A stretch of DNA of 64,000 nucleotides from NCBI GenBank assembly GCA_963801055.1, contig CAWDDE010000009.1, forward strand, positions 1 to 64,000, given 5' to 3'. The position numbers were made by a program, and so were the translations under genes. This document shows positions 52,052 to 60,016 of the stretch, piece by piece. Source of the stretch: DASUPK01 sp963801055. Lineage in GTDB: Bacteria; Actinomycetota; Thermoleophilia; Solirubrobacterales; 70-9. The notes below the pieces were generated by a model that saw only the letters and a list, made by a program, of their open reading frames with translations, searched no databases and was not told the DNA's origin. The number at the start of each line of letters is the position of its first letter. Position 1 is the first letter of the stretch.

Positions 52052-53511
52052 TTGCCGTCCTCCGCCGCCGAGGTTCGGGCCGCGTCAGGGATGTAGTCCA
52101 CGGGGTTCTCGAGGTACTGGTCGAGCAGGGTGCGGATCTCGCCCAGCGCGCGCTCTTCGCTGACGCCGGGGACGTAGTCCGTGCCCGCCAGGGGGACCCG
52201 GGCCATTGCCGAGGCCTCGACGGTGAGGGCGGCGAGGTCCTCGGGTTCGAGGTTGTGGACGTTGGTCTTGCCGCAGGCCCGGGCGAGCATCTGCACCTCG
52301 AGCGTCAGGGCGTGCAGGAAGTTGAACACCCGCTGAGCCGCCTGGTCGACGTCGAGGCGCTTGCGCAATTCGGGGTCCTGCGTCGTGATCCCGACCGGGC
52401 ACCGACCCGTGTGGCAGTGGTAGCACTGCCCGGCCGGCACCCCGACCGTCCCCTCGTAATCGGTCACACCAGGGATCTCCTTGTTGCAGTTGAGCGCCAT
52501 CAGGGCGGAGTGGCCGATCGCGACCGCGTCGGCGCCCAGTGCCAGGCACTTGGCGATGTCGCCGCCGTTGCGGATCCCGCCGGCGACCACGAGATCGACC
52601 TCGTCCGAGAGCCCGACGTCCTCGAGCGCCCGGCGCGCCTCGGGAATTGCGGCCAGCAGCGGGATCCCGGTCTCCTCGGCGGCGATGTGGGGGCCTGCGC
52701 CGGTGCCCCCTTCAGCTCCGTCCAGATAGATGATGTCGGGGCCGCACTTGGCGGCCATGCGGACGTCGTCGTAGACGCGCGCGGCGCCGAGCTTGAGCTG
52801 GATGGGGACCTCGTAGTTGGTCGCCTCGCGAGTCTCCTGGACCTTCAACGAGAGGTCGTCGGGCCCGAGCCAGTCCGGATGACGCGCCGGCGACCGCTGG
52901 TCGATCCCGGCGGGCAGACTGCGCATCTCGGCGACCTGCTCGGTCACCTTCTGGCCCATCAGGTGGCCGCCCACGCCGACCTTGCAGCCCTGGCCGATGA
53001 AGAACTCGACGCCGTCGGCCAGCATCAGGTGATGGGGGTTGAAGCCGTAGCGGCTCTGGATCACCTGGTAGTACCACTTGGTCGAGAGGTCGCGCTCCGG
53101 AGGGATCATTCCCCCCTCGCCCGAGCAGGTTGCCGACCCCGCCATCGAGGCCCCCTTGGCGAGCGCCATCTTCGCCTCGAGCGAGAGCGCGCCGAAGCTC
53201 ATCCCGGTGATGTAGACCGGGATGTCGAGCTCGAGCGGCTTCTTGGCGAAGCGGCTGCCCAGCACCGTCCTGGTGTCGCACTTCTCGCGGTAGCCCTCGA
53301 TCACGAAGCGCGTCAACGTCCCGGGAAGAAAGATCAGCTCATCCCAGCTCGGAAGCTTCTTGAACATCGAGAAGCCGCGCATCCGGTAGCGCCCGAGCTC
53401 CGCCTTCATGTGGATGTCGTTGATCACCTCGGGCGTGAAGATCTGACTTCGGCCGAGCACCTCGCGCCTGGCGGGAGCCTCCCCGGGTGCCTGCTGTTTC
53501 TGATCCGCCAT
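52048..53511 (-). CDS. FMN-binding glutamate-synthase-like subunit, copy 2, with iron-sulfur cysteines
   Basis: A 487-residue protein homologous to the one at 36190: VYITGMSFGALSLEAKMALAKGA, GEGGMIPPER, GQGCKVGVGGHLMGQKV, QLKLGAARVYDDVRMAAKCG, YLDGAEGGTGAGPHI and VVAGGIRNGGDIAKCLALGAD. It differs by keeping cysteines 363, 366 and 371 in QCYHCHTGRCPVGITTQ, the region that holds the [3Fe-4S] cluster of glutamate synthase. An extra C-terminal tail (~40 residues, EIRTLLDQYLENPVDYIP) is absent from copy 1. ATG 53511; 10 bp after the GXGXG gene. Amine substrate unknown. Confidence 0.83.
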   Translation of the reverse strand: MADQKQQAPGEAPARREVLGRSQIFTPEVINDIHMKAELGRYRMRGFSMFKKLPSWDELIFLPGTLTRFVIEGYREKCDTRTVLGSRFAKKPLELDIPVYITGMSFGALSLEAKMALAKGASMAGSATCSGEGGMIPPERDLSTKWYYQVIQSRYGFNPHHLMLADGVEFFIGQGCKVGVGGHLMGQKVTEQVAEMRSLPAGIDQRSPARHPDWLGPDDLSLKVQETREATNYEVPIQLKLGAARVYDDVRMAAKCGPDIIYLDGAEGGTGAGPHIAAEETGIPLLAAIPEARRALEDVGLSDEVDLVVAGGIRNGGDIAKCLALGADAVAIGHSALMALNCNKEIPGVTDYEGTVGVPAGQCYHCHTGRCPVGITTQDPELRKRLDVDQAAQRVFNFLHALTLEVQMLARACGKTNVHNLEPEDLAALTVEASAMARVPLAGTDYVPGVSEERALGEIRTLLDQYLENPVDYIPDAARTSAAEDGK

Positions 53512-53521
53512 CGCGGTCCTC

Positions 53522-54307
53522 CTAGAGCACGAGCTTTCGCTCGCTGGGTTCGAGGTTGTCGTAGTTGTAGAGCTTCTTTCCGGAGACCAGCTTGCGCAGC
53601 TTCGGCGGCGCTCCGAGCCCGTAGATCGAGAACTTGCGCTCGACCAGCTCCGTGTCGGCATCGGTCCACTCGGCCTCGACGCAGTCGATCCCTAGCGAGG
53701 CGATCTTGCCCGCGACGTAGATCGTGCCGTCGTACATCGAGTCCCCGAGCCCGGGCCCGACGTCGCCGAGGATGATCTGGCGGCCGCGCTGCATCATGAA
53801 GCCGGTCATCGAGGCCGCGTTTCCGAGCACGATGATCGTGCCGCCCTTCTGGTCGATTCCGGTGCGGGCGCCGACGTCTCGCTTGACGACCAGGTCGCCG
53901 CCTCGAAGCGCGGCGCCTGCCAGCGACCCGGCGTTGCCCTCGACGACGACCACGCCGGACATCATGTTCTCGGCGACCGACCAGCCCACCCGTCCCGTGA
54001 TCTCGACCTCGGGACCGTCGATCAGCCCACAGCCGAAGTAGCCGAGGCTGCCCTCGAACCGTATCCGGCAGCGGGCCAGGATGGCGACGCCGAGGGAGTG
54101 CCGGGCGCTCGGATCCCGCACGGTCACATCGGTGACCCCCTCCTCGTAGATCAGCCAGCGCAGCTCGGCGTTGATCTTGCGGGTGGTCATCTCGCGAGCC
54201 TCGATCACCGCGCTCTGCCCATCGATCTTCGCTGCCTTCGGAACCGAATCGTCGAGCTCGACGAGGCCGCGCTCGTCCATGCGGGGCTGCTCGCTCACCT
54301 GGTCCAT
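53522..54307 (-). CDS. GXGXG domain protein, copy 2
   Basis: A 261-residue glutamate-synthase C-terminal-type beta-helix: GSLGYFGCGLIDGPEVEITGRVGWSVAENMMSG, LAGAALRGGDLVVKRDVGARTG, MTGFMMQRGRQIILGDVGPGLGD. The last residues FSIYGLGAPPKLRKLVSGKKLYNYDNLEP resemble the ending of copy 1 (YGSARQLYNFKV). ATG 54307 overlaps the amidotransferase gene by 13 bp. Structural partner of the copy-2 FMN subunit. Confidence 0.84.
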   Translation of the reverse strand: MDQVSEQPRMDERGLVELDDSVPKAAKIDGQSAVIEAREMTTRKINAELRWLIYEEGVTDVTVRDPSARHSLGVAILARCRIRFEGSLGYFGCGLIDGPEVEITGRVGWSVAENMMSGVVVVEGNAGSLAGAALRGGDLVVKRDVGARTGIDQKGGTIIVLGNAASMTGFMMQRGRQIILGDVGPGLGDSMYDGTIYVAGKIASLGIDCVEAEWTDADTELVERKFSIYGLGAPPKLRKLVSGKKLYNYDNLEPSERKLVL

Positions 54308-55227
54308 ACGCGCACCTCGCCCTCGTAAGGGTCGTGGGTCTCGATCTCGCGGTCGAGCACCTGGCGAATCGCGATCTCCTCGGAGGCCAGTGCGACCAGG
54401 TCGTCGTCCTCGTAGAGCACCAGCGGCTTGGCGCCGAGCTCGTCCTTGGCGACCCCGAGCGAGTCCTCGGTGACGCAGATGTAGGTGAAGACCCCGTCGA
54501 GGTCCTCGAGACTCTGGCGCATAGCCTCCTCGAGCGTCCGGCCCTGGCTCATCTGCTCGGCGAGGTAGACGGCGATGATCTCCGAGTCACACTCGGACTG
54601 GAAGCGGTGACCGGCCCGCGTCAGCCGCCGGCGCCAGTCGTGGAAGTTGGTCAGCTGGCCGTTGTGGACGACGGCGACGTCCGGGAACGGGTAGGCCCAG
54701 TAGGGGTGTGCGTTGGCGATGTCGACGTCGGACTCGGTAGCCATACGGGCGTGACCGATCGCGTGGGTGCCCGTGAAGCCATCGAGGTGGTACCCGCCGG
54801 AGACGGTTTCGGCGTCGCCGAGGTCCTTGATGATCTCCAGCGAGCGCCCGAGCGACAGCACCTCGGTGTGACGCACGCGCTCGACCGCATCGGCGAGCTG
54901 CTTCAGGTCGCCGTCGAAGTCGAAGACGATCGTCATCGTGCGCGGCGCCTCCTTGATCTCCTCGATCCTGGCCCCGGCGGCGCGCATGCGCGTCTCGACC
55001 TCGCCCCGCTGCCGCTGCATCCGACGTTCGAGGTCGGGGTCGTGCTCGATCGACTCGCTCAGCTTCACGTGCATCACGTACGTCCCGCCGCCGCCGCCGC
55101 GGTACAGCGCGAAGCCGGTCGAGTCCGGCCCCCGATGCTTCATCGCCTGGAGCATCCGGGTCATGTCGCGCCCGACCTGCTCCTGCCCCCCACCGTTCCG
55201 ATAGATGATCCCCGCTATCCCGCACAC
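54295..55227 (-). CDS. Class II glutamine amidotransferase, copy 2
   Basis: A 310-residue Ntn amidotransferase: catalytic Cys2 in MCGIAGIIYRNGGG, KHRGPDSTGFALYRGG, GTHAIGHARMATESDVDIANAHPYW and VHNGQLTNFHDWRRRL, SECDSEIIAVYL. A long insert (about 60-145) as in copy 1. It lies 19 bp after the synthetase gene. It would supply the nitrogen group to the copy-2 complex. Moderately diverged from the protein at 38270. Confidence 0.86.
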   Translation of the reverse strand: MCGIAGIIYRNGGGQEQVGRDMTRMLQAMKHRGPDSTGFALYRGGGGGTYVMHVKLSESIEHDPDLERRMQRQRGEVETRMRAAGARIEEIKEAPRTMTIVFDFDGDLKQLADAVERVRHTEVLSLGRSLEIIKDLGDAETVSGGYHLDGFTGTHAIGHARMATESDVDIANAHPYWAYPFPDVAVVHNGQLTNFHDWRRRLTRAGHRFQSECDSEIIAVYLAEQMSQGRTLEEAMRQSLEDLDGVFTYICVTEDSLGVAKDELGAKPLVLYEDDDLVALASEEIAIRQVLDREIETHDPYEGEVRVWTR

Positions 55228-55246
55228 GGTCGATCACCCACCGAGG

Positions 55247-56698
55247 TCATGGCATGACGTCCAGGTACTGCTCACGCTCCCAGTCGGTCACAGCCGCCAG
55301 GTAGCGCTCCCACTCGTCACGCTTGTAGTGCATGAAGACATCGTAGAGACGGCCGGGCATCGCCCCGCGGACCACGTCATCGGCCTCGAGCGCCTCCAGC
55401 GCTTCGCCCAGGTGGTCCGGCACCCGCTCGAACTCCGCGCCCTCGGCGAGCAGGTCGTAGGTGTTCCGTTGCTGGGGGGGACCGGGATCGAGCTCCCGGC
55501 GAACTCCGTCCAGGCCGGCGGTGAGCAGCCCAGCCTGGGTCAGGTACGGGTTGCAGGAGGAGTCCACTCCGCGAAACTCGAAGCGGCCGCCGCTGGCGAC
55601 CCGCACCATGCAGGTGCGGTTCTGCCAGCCGTAGTTCTTGTAGACGGGCGCCCAGAAGCCGAAGTCCCACATCCGCTTGTAGGAGTTGACCGTCGGCGAG
55701 CCGATACAGACCAGCGCCCGGAAGTGGTCCAGGATCCCGCCCATGAACCGCTGACCCACCTCTGAGAGCTGCGCGGGCCCGTCCGGGTCGTGAAAGACGT
55801 TGTTGCCTTCCCCATCGAGCAGAGTGAAGTGATGGTGGTGCCCGTTCGCGGACACCCCGGTGAACGGTTTCGGCATGAACGATGCGTGGAGGCCGTGCTT
55901 GCGCCCCACGGCGCTGCAGATCTGGCGGTAGGTGCTGATGTTGTCCGCCGTCCGCAGCGCACGGTCGAAGCGGAAGTTGAGCTCCAGCTGCCCGGGGGCG
56001 TCCTCGTGGTCCCCGTAGCTCATGTCGAGGCCCATCGCCTTGCCGTAGGCGACCGCGTCGAGGATCACCGGCTGCAGCTGTTCGAACTGGTTGATGTGGT
56101 AGCACCAGGGCTTGGTGACGCCCTCGGGTTCCTCGCCGGGCTCGGGGATCTTCATCCACATCATCTCGGGCTCGATCCCGCACAGGAAGGAGTAGCCGAG
56201 CTCCTCCTCGACCTCGTGGGCGACCCGCTTCAGGTTCTGCCGCGGGTCCGCGTCGAGCAGCTCCCCCGTCTCGGTGTCGTAGCAATCGCAGTAGACCCGC
56301 GCCACCCGCGGGTCCCAGGGGAGGCGCTCGAAGGTGTCGAGGTCGGCCATCGCGGCGAGCTCGGACTCCTGCGGCCCGAAGCCGATGTAGTTGCCCTGAC
56401 GGTCAGTGAACAGGTCGGCTGTAGCCCCATAGACCAGCTGGTAGCCGCGGGCGGCCACCTTCGGGAACCAGCTCGCCACCACCCCCTTGCCATTGATGTG
56501 GCCGCTGATCGAGACCTGCTGGAAGAAGACGTACTCGATCCCCTCGCTCTCGATCCGCTTCTCGATCTCGGCGATCTTGTCCGCCCGTCCGGGCGCCTCG
56601 CGCGCCTCCTCGAGGGTCTGCGGTGCGGGCTCGATCTTCGGCGACGACAGCGCGGCCTCGACCTCGCTGGGCACCTCGGGCTCGTTCTTGGCGGCCAT
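55247..56698 (-). CDS. Glutamine-synthetase-family enzyme, copy 2
   Basis: A 483-residue glutamate-amine ligase family member. Visible motifs: GIEPEMMWM (metal Glu pair), PGQLELNFRFDRA, VSANGHHHHFTLLDG (metal/ATP His region with four His), TVNSYKRMWDFGFWAP, GWQNRTCMVRV and FRGVDSSCNPYLTQAGLLTAGLDG. In place of the TDGAGF loop of copy 1 it has GATADLF near 91-97, so the conserved ammonium-binding Asp is not evident. An N-terminal extension of ~40 residues (EAALSSPKIEPAPQTLEEAR) precedes the fold. AAGGAG before ATG 56698. Probably a gamma-glutamylamide synthetase for an unknown amine. Confidence 0.8.
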   Translation of the reverse strand: MAAKNEPEVPSEVEAALSSPKIEPAPQTLEEAREAPGRADKIAEIEKRIESEGIEYVFFQQVSISGHINGKGVVASWFPKVAARGYQLVYGATADLFTDRQGNYIGFGPQESELAAMADLDTFERLPWDPRVARVYCDCYDTETGELLDADPRQNLKRVAHEVEEELGYSFLCGIEPEMMWMKIPEPGEEPEGVTKPWCYHINQFEQLQPVILDAVAYGKAMGLDMSYGDHEDAPGQLELNFRFDRALRTADNISTYRQICSAVGRKHGLHASFMPKPFTGVSANGHHHHFTLLDGEGNNVFHDPDGPAQLSEVGQRFMGGILDHFRALVCIGSPTVNSYKRMWDFGFWAPVYKNYGWQNRTCMVRVASGGRFEFRGVDSSCNPYLTQAGLLTAGLDGVRRELDPGPPQQRNTYDLLAEGAEFERVPDHLGEALEALEADDVVRGAMPGRLYDVFMHYKRDEWERYLAAVTDWEREQYLDVMP

Positions 56699-56750
56699 CC
56701 TGGCTCCTTCCGGGTAGCACTCAGCGGGCGCCGGGACCTTTGTCGCGCCT

Positions 56751-56756
56751 ACTATA
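56751..56756 (-). promoter_or_regulatory. Candidate -10 box of the second glnT-like operon
   Basis: TATAGT on the minus strand lies 52 bases before the ATG 56698, in a rare AT-rich patch (ACTATAAACG on the plus strand). No clear -35 box. Confidence 0.35.
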
Positions 56757-56826
56757 AACGCCGCACTGAACAAAAAGGTACATTCGACCGGCGGGCCCTG
56801 GCACGCGAAGAGCTTTAGCTAATCAC

Positions 56827-56857
56827 TTGGGATAACTCAGAAGGTTCTCTCTATACA
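56827..56857 (+). promoter_or_regulatory. Candidate promoter of the mcl-prk unit
   Basis: TTGGGA (56827-56832) and TATACA (56852-56857) are separated by 19 bases, about 90 bases before the mcl ATG. An 8-base palindrome TTAGCTAA (56815-56822) lies just upstream. The whole 250-bp gap (56699-56948) between the divergent genes is more AT-rich than its surroundings and shows nothing coding. Confidence 0.4.
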
Positions 56858-56948
56858 TCTGCTGGGCACTTTGCTTGATCGGCCTGGGCGGAGCCTGTTG
56901 ACTGGGGCGACCACCAGCGGGCCGAGTATGGCCGAGTAAGGGAGAGAG

Positions 56949-57968
56949 ATGACGATCCCAGTGAGGTTGCATCGCAGCGAGCTCTGCGTCCCCGGCAGCA
57001 ACATGCGGATGCTCGAGAAGGCCCCTGGCCTGGGAGCCGACGTGGTCATGCTCGATCTGGAGGACGCCGTGGCCCCGGACGACAAGCCCCAGGCGCGGCG
57101 GAACGTGATCACGGCGCTCAGCGAGCTCGACTGGAGCGGCTGCGCCGTGACGCTGAGGATCAACGGGCTGGACACCCACTACTGCTACCGCGACATAGTC
57201 GACGTAGTCGAGCAGAGCGGAGAGTGGCTCGACACGGTCCTGATCCCCAAGGTGGGATCGGCGGGCGATGTCCACCTGGTGGCGACCCTGCTCACCCAGA
57301 TCGAGGAAGCCGTCGGGATCGAGAAGACCATCGGGATCTCGGCGCTGATCGAAACCGCGGCCGGAATGGTCAACCTCGACGAGATCGCCGCCACCGCCCC
57401 GGAGCGGATGGAGGCACTGATCTTCGGCGTCGCCGACTATGCGGCTTCGATCGAGAGCCACACCGCCTCGATCGGCGGCTCGGACGCCGGCTACGCCGTG
57501 CTCACCGACCCGAACGAGGATCCGGGCGTGAGCAGAGAGCTCCACTGGGGCGACCAGTGGCACTACCCCCTGGCTCGAATCGCGGTCACCTGCCGCGCGC
57601 ACGGCCTGCGGCCGATCGATGGGCCGTTCGGGGACTTCCGCGACGCGGAGGGCTACCTCGTCGCCGCGCGGCGAGCATCCATTCTCGGCTTCGAGGGCAA
57701 GTGGTGCATCCATCCAAGCCAGGTCGAACTCGCCAACGAGGTCTTCTCCCCCGATCAGCGCCTGGTCTCGCGGACCCGCCGAATCATGGCCGCGATGGAG
57801 GAGGCGGCCCGCACGGGCAAGGGCGCCGTTTCGCTCGACGGCCGGCTGATCGACCAGGCCTCGCTGCGAATGGCGCAGCACCTGCTGACCAAGATCGAAC
57901 TGATCGACGAGCGTCAGAACGGCTCTCGGGCGACGGTAGTGGCTGCCGAGCGCGCGGCCGGCGGCTGA
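56949..57968 (+). CDS. mcl: Malyl-CoA lyase-like enzyme (Mcl/CitE family)
   Basis: A 339-residue HpcH/HpaI-type barrel. RLHRSELCVPGSNMRMLEKA, VVMLDLEDAVAPDDKPQARRNV, LRINGLDTHYCYRDIVDVVEQ, ISALIETAAGM, ADYAASIESHTASIGG and GPFGDFRDAEGYLVAARRA ... FEGKWCIHPSQVELANEVF match the Rhodobacter Mcl1-type malyl-CoA/beta-methylmalyl-CoA lyase much more than citrate lyase beta. Metal-binding Glu and Asp are present (IETAAGM, DLEDAV). It cleaves malyl-CoA to glyoxylate and acetyl-CoA, a serine-cycle step. A GGGAGAGAG site precedes ATG 56949. prk follows 46 bp later. Confidence 0.87.
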   Translation: MTIPVRLHRSELCVPGSNMRMLEKAPGLGADVVMLDLEDAVAPDDKPQARRNVITALSELDWSGCAVTLRINGLDTHYCYRDIVDVVEQSGEWLDTVLIPKVGSAGDVHLVATLLTQIEEAVGIEKTIGISALIETAAGMVNLDEIAATAPERMEALIFGVADYAASIESHTASIGGSDAGYAVLTDPNEDPGVSRELHWGDQWHYPLARIAVTCRAHGLRPIDGPFGDFRDAEGYLVAARRASILGFEGKWCIHPSQVELANEVFSPDQRLVSRTRRIMAAMEEAARTGKGAVSLDGRLIDQASLRMAQHLLTKIELIDERQNGSRATVVAAERAAGG

Positions 57969-58014
57969 ACACACCCTGTCGGCTTGAACCCGCTGATCTG
58001 GCATCCTTCCCCGG

Positions 58015-58974
58015 ATGACGAGGCCGGTCGTCCTTGGAGTGGTCGGAGATTCGGCGGCCGGGAAGACCACCCTGACTCGAGGCGTGGTCCGCGTCCTCGG
58101 CGGGCGAGAGCACGTCTCATACATCAGCGGGGACGACTATCACCGGTACGGGCGCCAGCAGCGGGCCGAGCTTGGCATCACACCCCTGAATCCGGCCGCC
58201 AACCATCTCGAGATCCTCGGTCAGCACCTGGCGCACCTCCGTGGTCGAGAACCCGTCCTGAAACCGACCTACGACCACCGCAGCGGGACGCTGGGCCCCC
58301 CGGAGTACGTCCGCCCGAATTCGTTCGTCGTCGTCGAGGGGCTGCTCAACTTCAGCTCGGAGAGGCTCTGCACCGCCCATGACATCCGCGTCTTCCTGGC
58401 GCCACCGGAGGAGCTGCGGCGGACCTGGAAGCTGACCCGCGACTGCACGCGCAGGGGCTATACGACCCACGAGGTGATCGCCGAGCTCGATCGCCGAGAG
58501 GAGGATGTCGAGCGCTACTTCCGCCCCCAGCGGCGACTCGCCGACATCATCGTCTCGTTCGCGCCCACTACCAGCAGCAACCCGGAGCAACTCGATGCCG
58601 ACCTGATCCTCCGGGACACGCTCAGACATCCTGACCTCTCGCCGTTCTTGCTCCCCGACGGGGATGGCCCGACGCTGGTCCGCCGCGAGCACGAGTCGCT
58701 TCTCCGGATCCCAGGCGAGACGGAGCCGGAGCTCGCCGCCGAGCTGGAGGACGCTGTCTGGACCCGGATGCAGTACGCGAGTCACCTCCGCGCCCAGCGG
58801 CTGGGGGAGTTCACGATCGGCACGGACCTGCACCGCTCGCAATCGCTGGCGCTGGCCCAGACCCTGCTGCTCTACCACCTGGTCTCGACCCGGGCCGAGA
58901 TCGGGGCCGGCATCGATCCGCACGACCAGCATCCGCCGAACGTGACCGGCGCGGATTCAGCGCTTCACAGCTGA
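58015..58974 (+). CDS. prk: Phosphoribulokinase
   Basis: A 319-residue P-loop kinase phosphorylating ribulose 5-phosphate to ribulose 1,5-bisphosphate. Walker A GDSAAGKTT (11-19), SGDDYHRYGRQQRAELGIT with the substrate-side Asp, LKPTYDHRSGTLGPPEYV and VVVEGLLNF (Walker B-like), RDCTRRGYTTHEVIAELDRREEDVERYFRPQ are the typical PRK series. C-terminal residues ~215-319 are specific to the longer actinobacterial/cyanobacterial-like form. It is the signature Calvin-cycle enzyme, but no Rubisco gene lies in the window. Ends overlap the convergent LysR gene by 10 bp. Confidence 0.9.
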   Translation: MTRPVVLGVVGDSAAGKTTLTRGVVRVLGGREHVSYISGDDYHRYGRQQRAELGITPLNPAANHLEILGQHLAHLRGREPVLKPTYDHRSGTLGPPEYVRPNSFVVVEGLLNFSSERLCTAHDIRVFLAPPEELRRTWKLTRDCTRRGYTTHEVIAELDRREEDVERYFRPQRRLADIIVSFAPTTSSNPEQLDADLILRDTLRHPDLSPFLLPDGDGPTLVRREHESLLRIPGETEPELAAELEDAVWTRMQYASHLRAQRLGEFTIGTDLHRSQSLALAQTLLLYHLVSTRAEIGAGIDPHDQHPPNVTGADSALHS

Positions 58975-59930
58975 GCTCGGTTGCCTGAGAGGCGACGACG
59001 CGTCTGCTGGACCTCGTCGCCGCGCGAGCGCGCGAGAGCCTGACCGGCGGCGGGTGACCGAACGAACTCCGTAAAGGCTTCTGCCGCCCCGGAGCCGGGG
59101 CCGACCGTGGAGCGGACCACGTACCACGAGCGCTTCGGCAGCCCCCCGCGCGGGCGGATCGTCTTCAGCAGGCCGACTTCGAGCTCCAGGGCGACCGCCT
59201 CGCGGGACTGCAGGGCGACCCCCAGCCCCACCCCGGCGGCGCTCTTGATGGCGCCGTTCGACCCCAGCGTCAGCATCGGCGGCCGGAGCTGGTGGGAGTT
59301 GAGGTAGGTCTCGCACAACCGGCGCGTGCCGGAGCCCTGCTCGCGCATCAGCCACGGCATGCCGGCGAGCTCGTCCACGGCGACCCAGGCACGCTTCGCC
59401 AGCGGATCTTCCGGGGCGGTGATCAGGACGAACTCGTTGTCGAGGAAGGCCGTCCCCTCGAAGCCGCGCTCGCCGGGGGCCTGCCCCGAGATCGCCACGT
59501 CGGCCTCATGTGCCTCCAGACGTCGGAAGACCTCCTCGCGGTTGCCTACGTGCACTGTCACCTCGAGATCGGGCGCCCGGTCCCGGAATGCACGTAGGAG
59601 CGGCGGCAGCAGGTATTCGCCGGCGGTGGTCACCGCGGTCACCCGCAACGGGGCACCCGCGCCCCTGGCGACCCTGTCCACCACGTCGGAGCCCTCCTTG
59701 AGAAGCGCGAGGATGTCTGCGGCGTAGCGCGCGTAGGCCTCGCCCGCGGCAGTCGGCCTGATGCTTCGGCCGGCCCGCTCCGTCAGCTCCACTCCCAGCT
59801 CGCGCTCGAGCGCGGCGACCGCGGCCGAGACCGAGGGCTGGGTCACCACCAGCTCCTCAGCGGCCCCGGTCACCGAGCGGTGGCGAACCACCGCGAGAAA
59901 GGCCGAGAGCTGGGTCACCGTGACGGCCAC
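58965..59930 (-). CDS. LysR-family regulator (CbbR-like)
   Basis: A 321-residue LysR protein: LSAFLAVVRHRSVTGAAEELVVTQPSVSAAVAALERELGVEL is the winged helix; GAPLRVTAVTTAGEYLLPPLLRAF opens the effector domain. The shape is that of CbbR-group regulators, which sense Calvin-cycle metabolites; its place beside prk supports that, but it is divergent from the aminotransferase at 60017 and may control that gene. GTG 59930. A palindrome sits 14 bp upstream. Confidence 0.82.
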   Translation of the reverse strand: MAVTVTQLSAFLAVVRHRSVTGAAEELVVTQPSVSAAVAALERELGVELTERAGRSIRPTAAGEAYARYAADILALLKEGSDVVDRVARGAGAPLRVTAVTTAGEYLLPPLLRAFRDRAPDLEVTVHVGNREEVFRRLEAHEADVAISGQAPGERGFEGTAFLDNEFVLITAPEDPLAKRAWVAVDELAGMPWLMREQGSGTRRLCETYLNSHQLRPPMLTLGSNGAIKSAAGVGLGVALQSREAVALELEVGLLKTIRPRGGLPKRSWYVVRSTVGPGSGAAEAFTEFVRSPAAGQALARSRGDEVQQTRRRLSGNRAQL

Positions 59931-59943
59931 CGCGATGGAACAT

Positions 59944-59959
59944 ATAGGTGTTTTCCTAT
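59944..59959. promoter_or_regulatory. Probable LysR binding site between lysR and the aminotransferase gene
   Basis: ATAGG (59944-59948) and CCTAT (59955-59959) form an inverted repeat with a 6-base centre, in an AT-rich patch between the divergent genes. Size and place fit a LysR-type site. Confidence 0.45.
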
Positions 59960-60016
59960 TGATTCCAGTCTTTTCTTAGTTTGTACTGATGTCCGCCCCA
60001 TGAGACGCTTGCCGGG

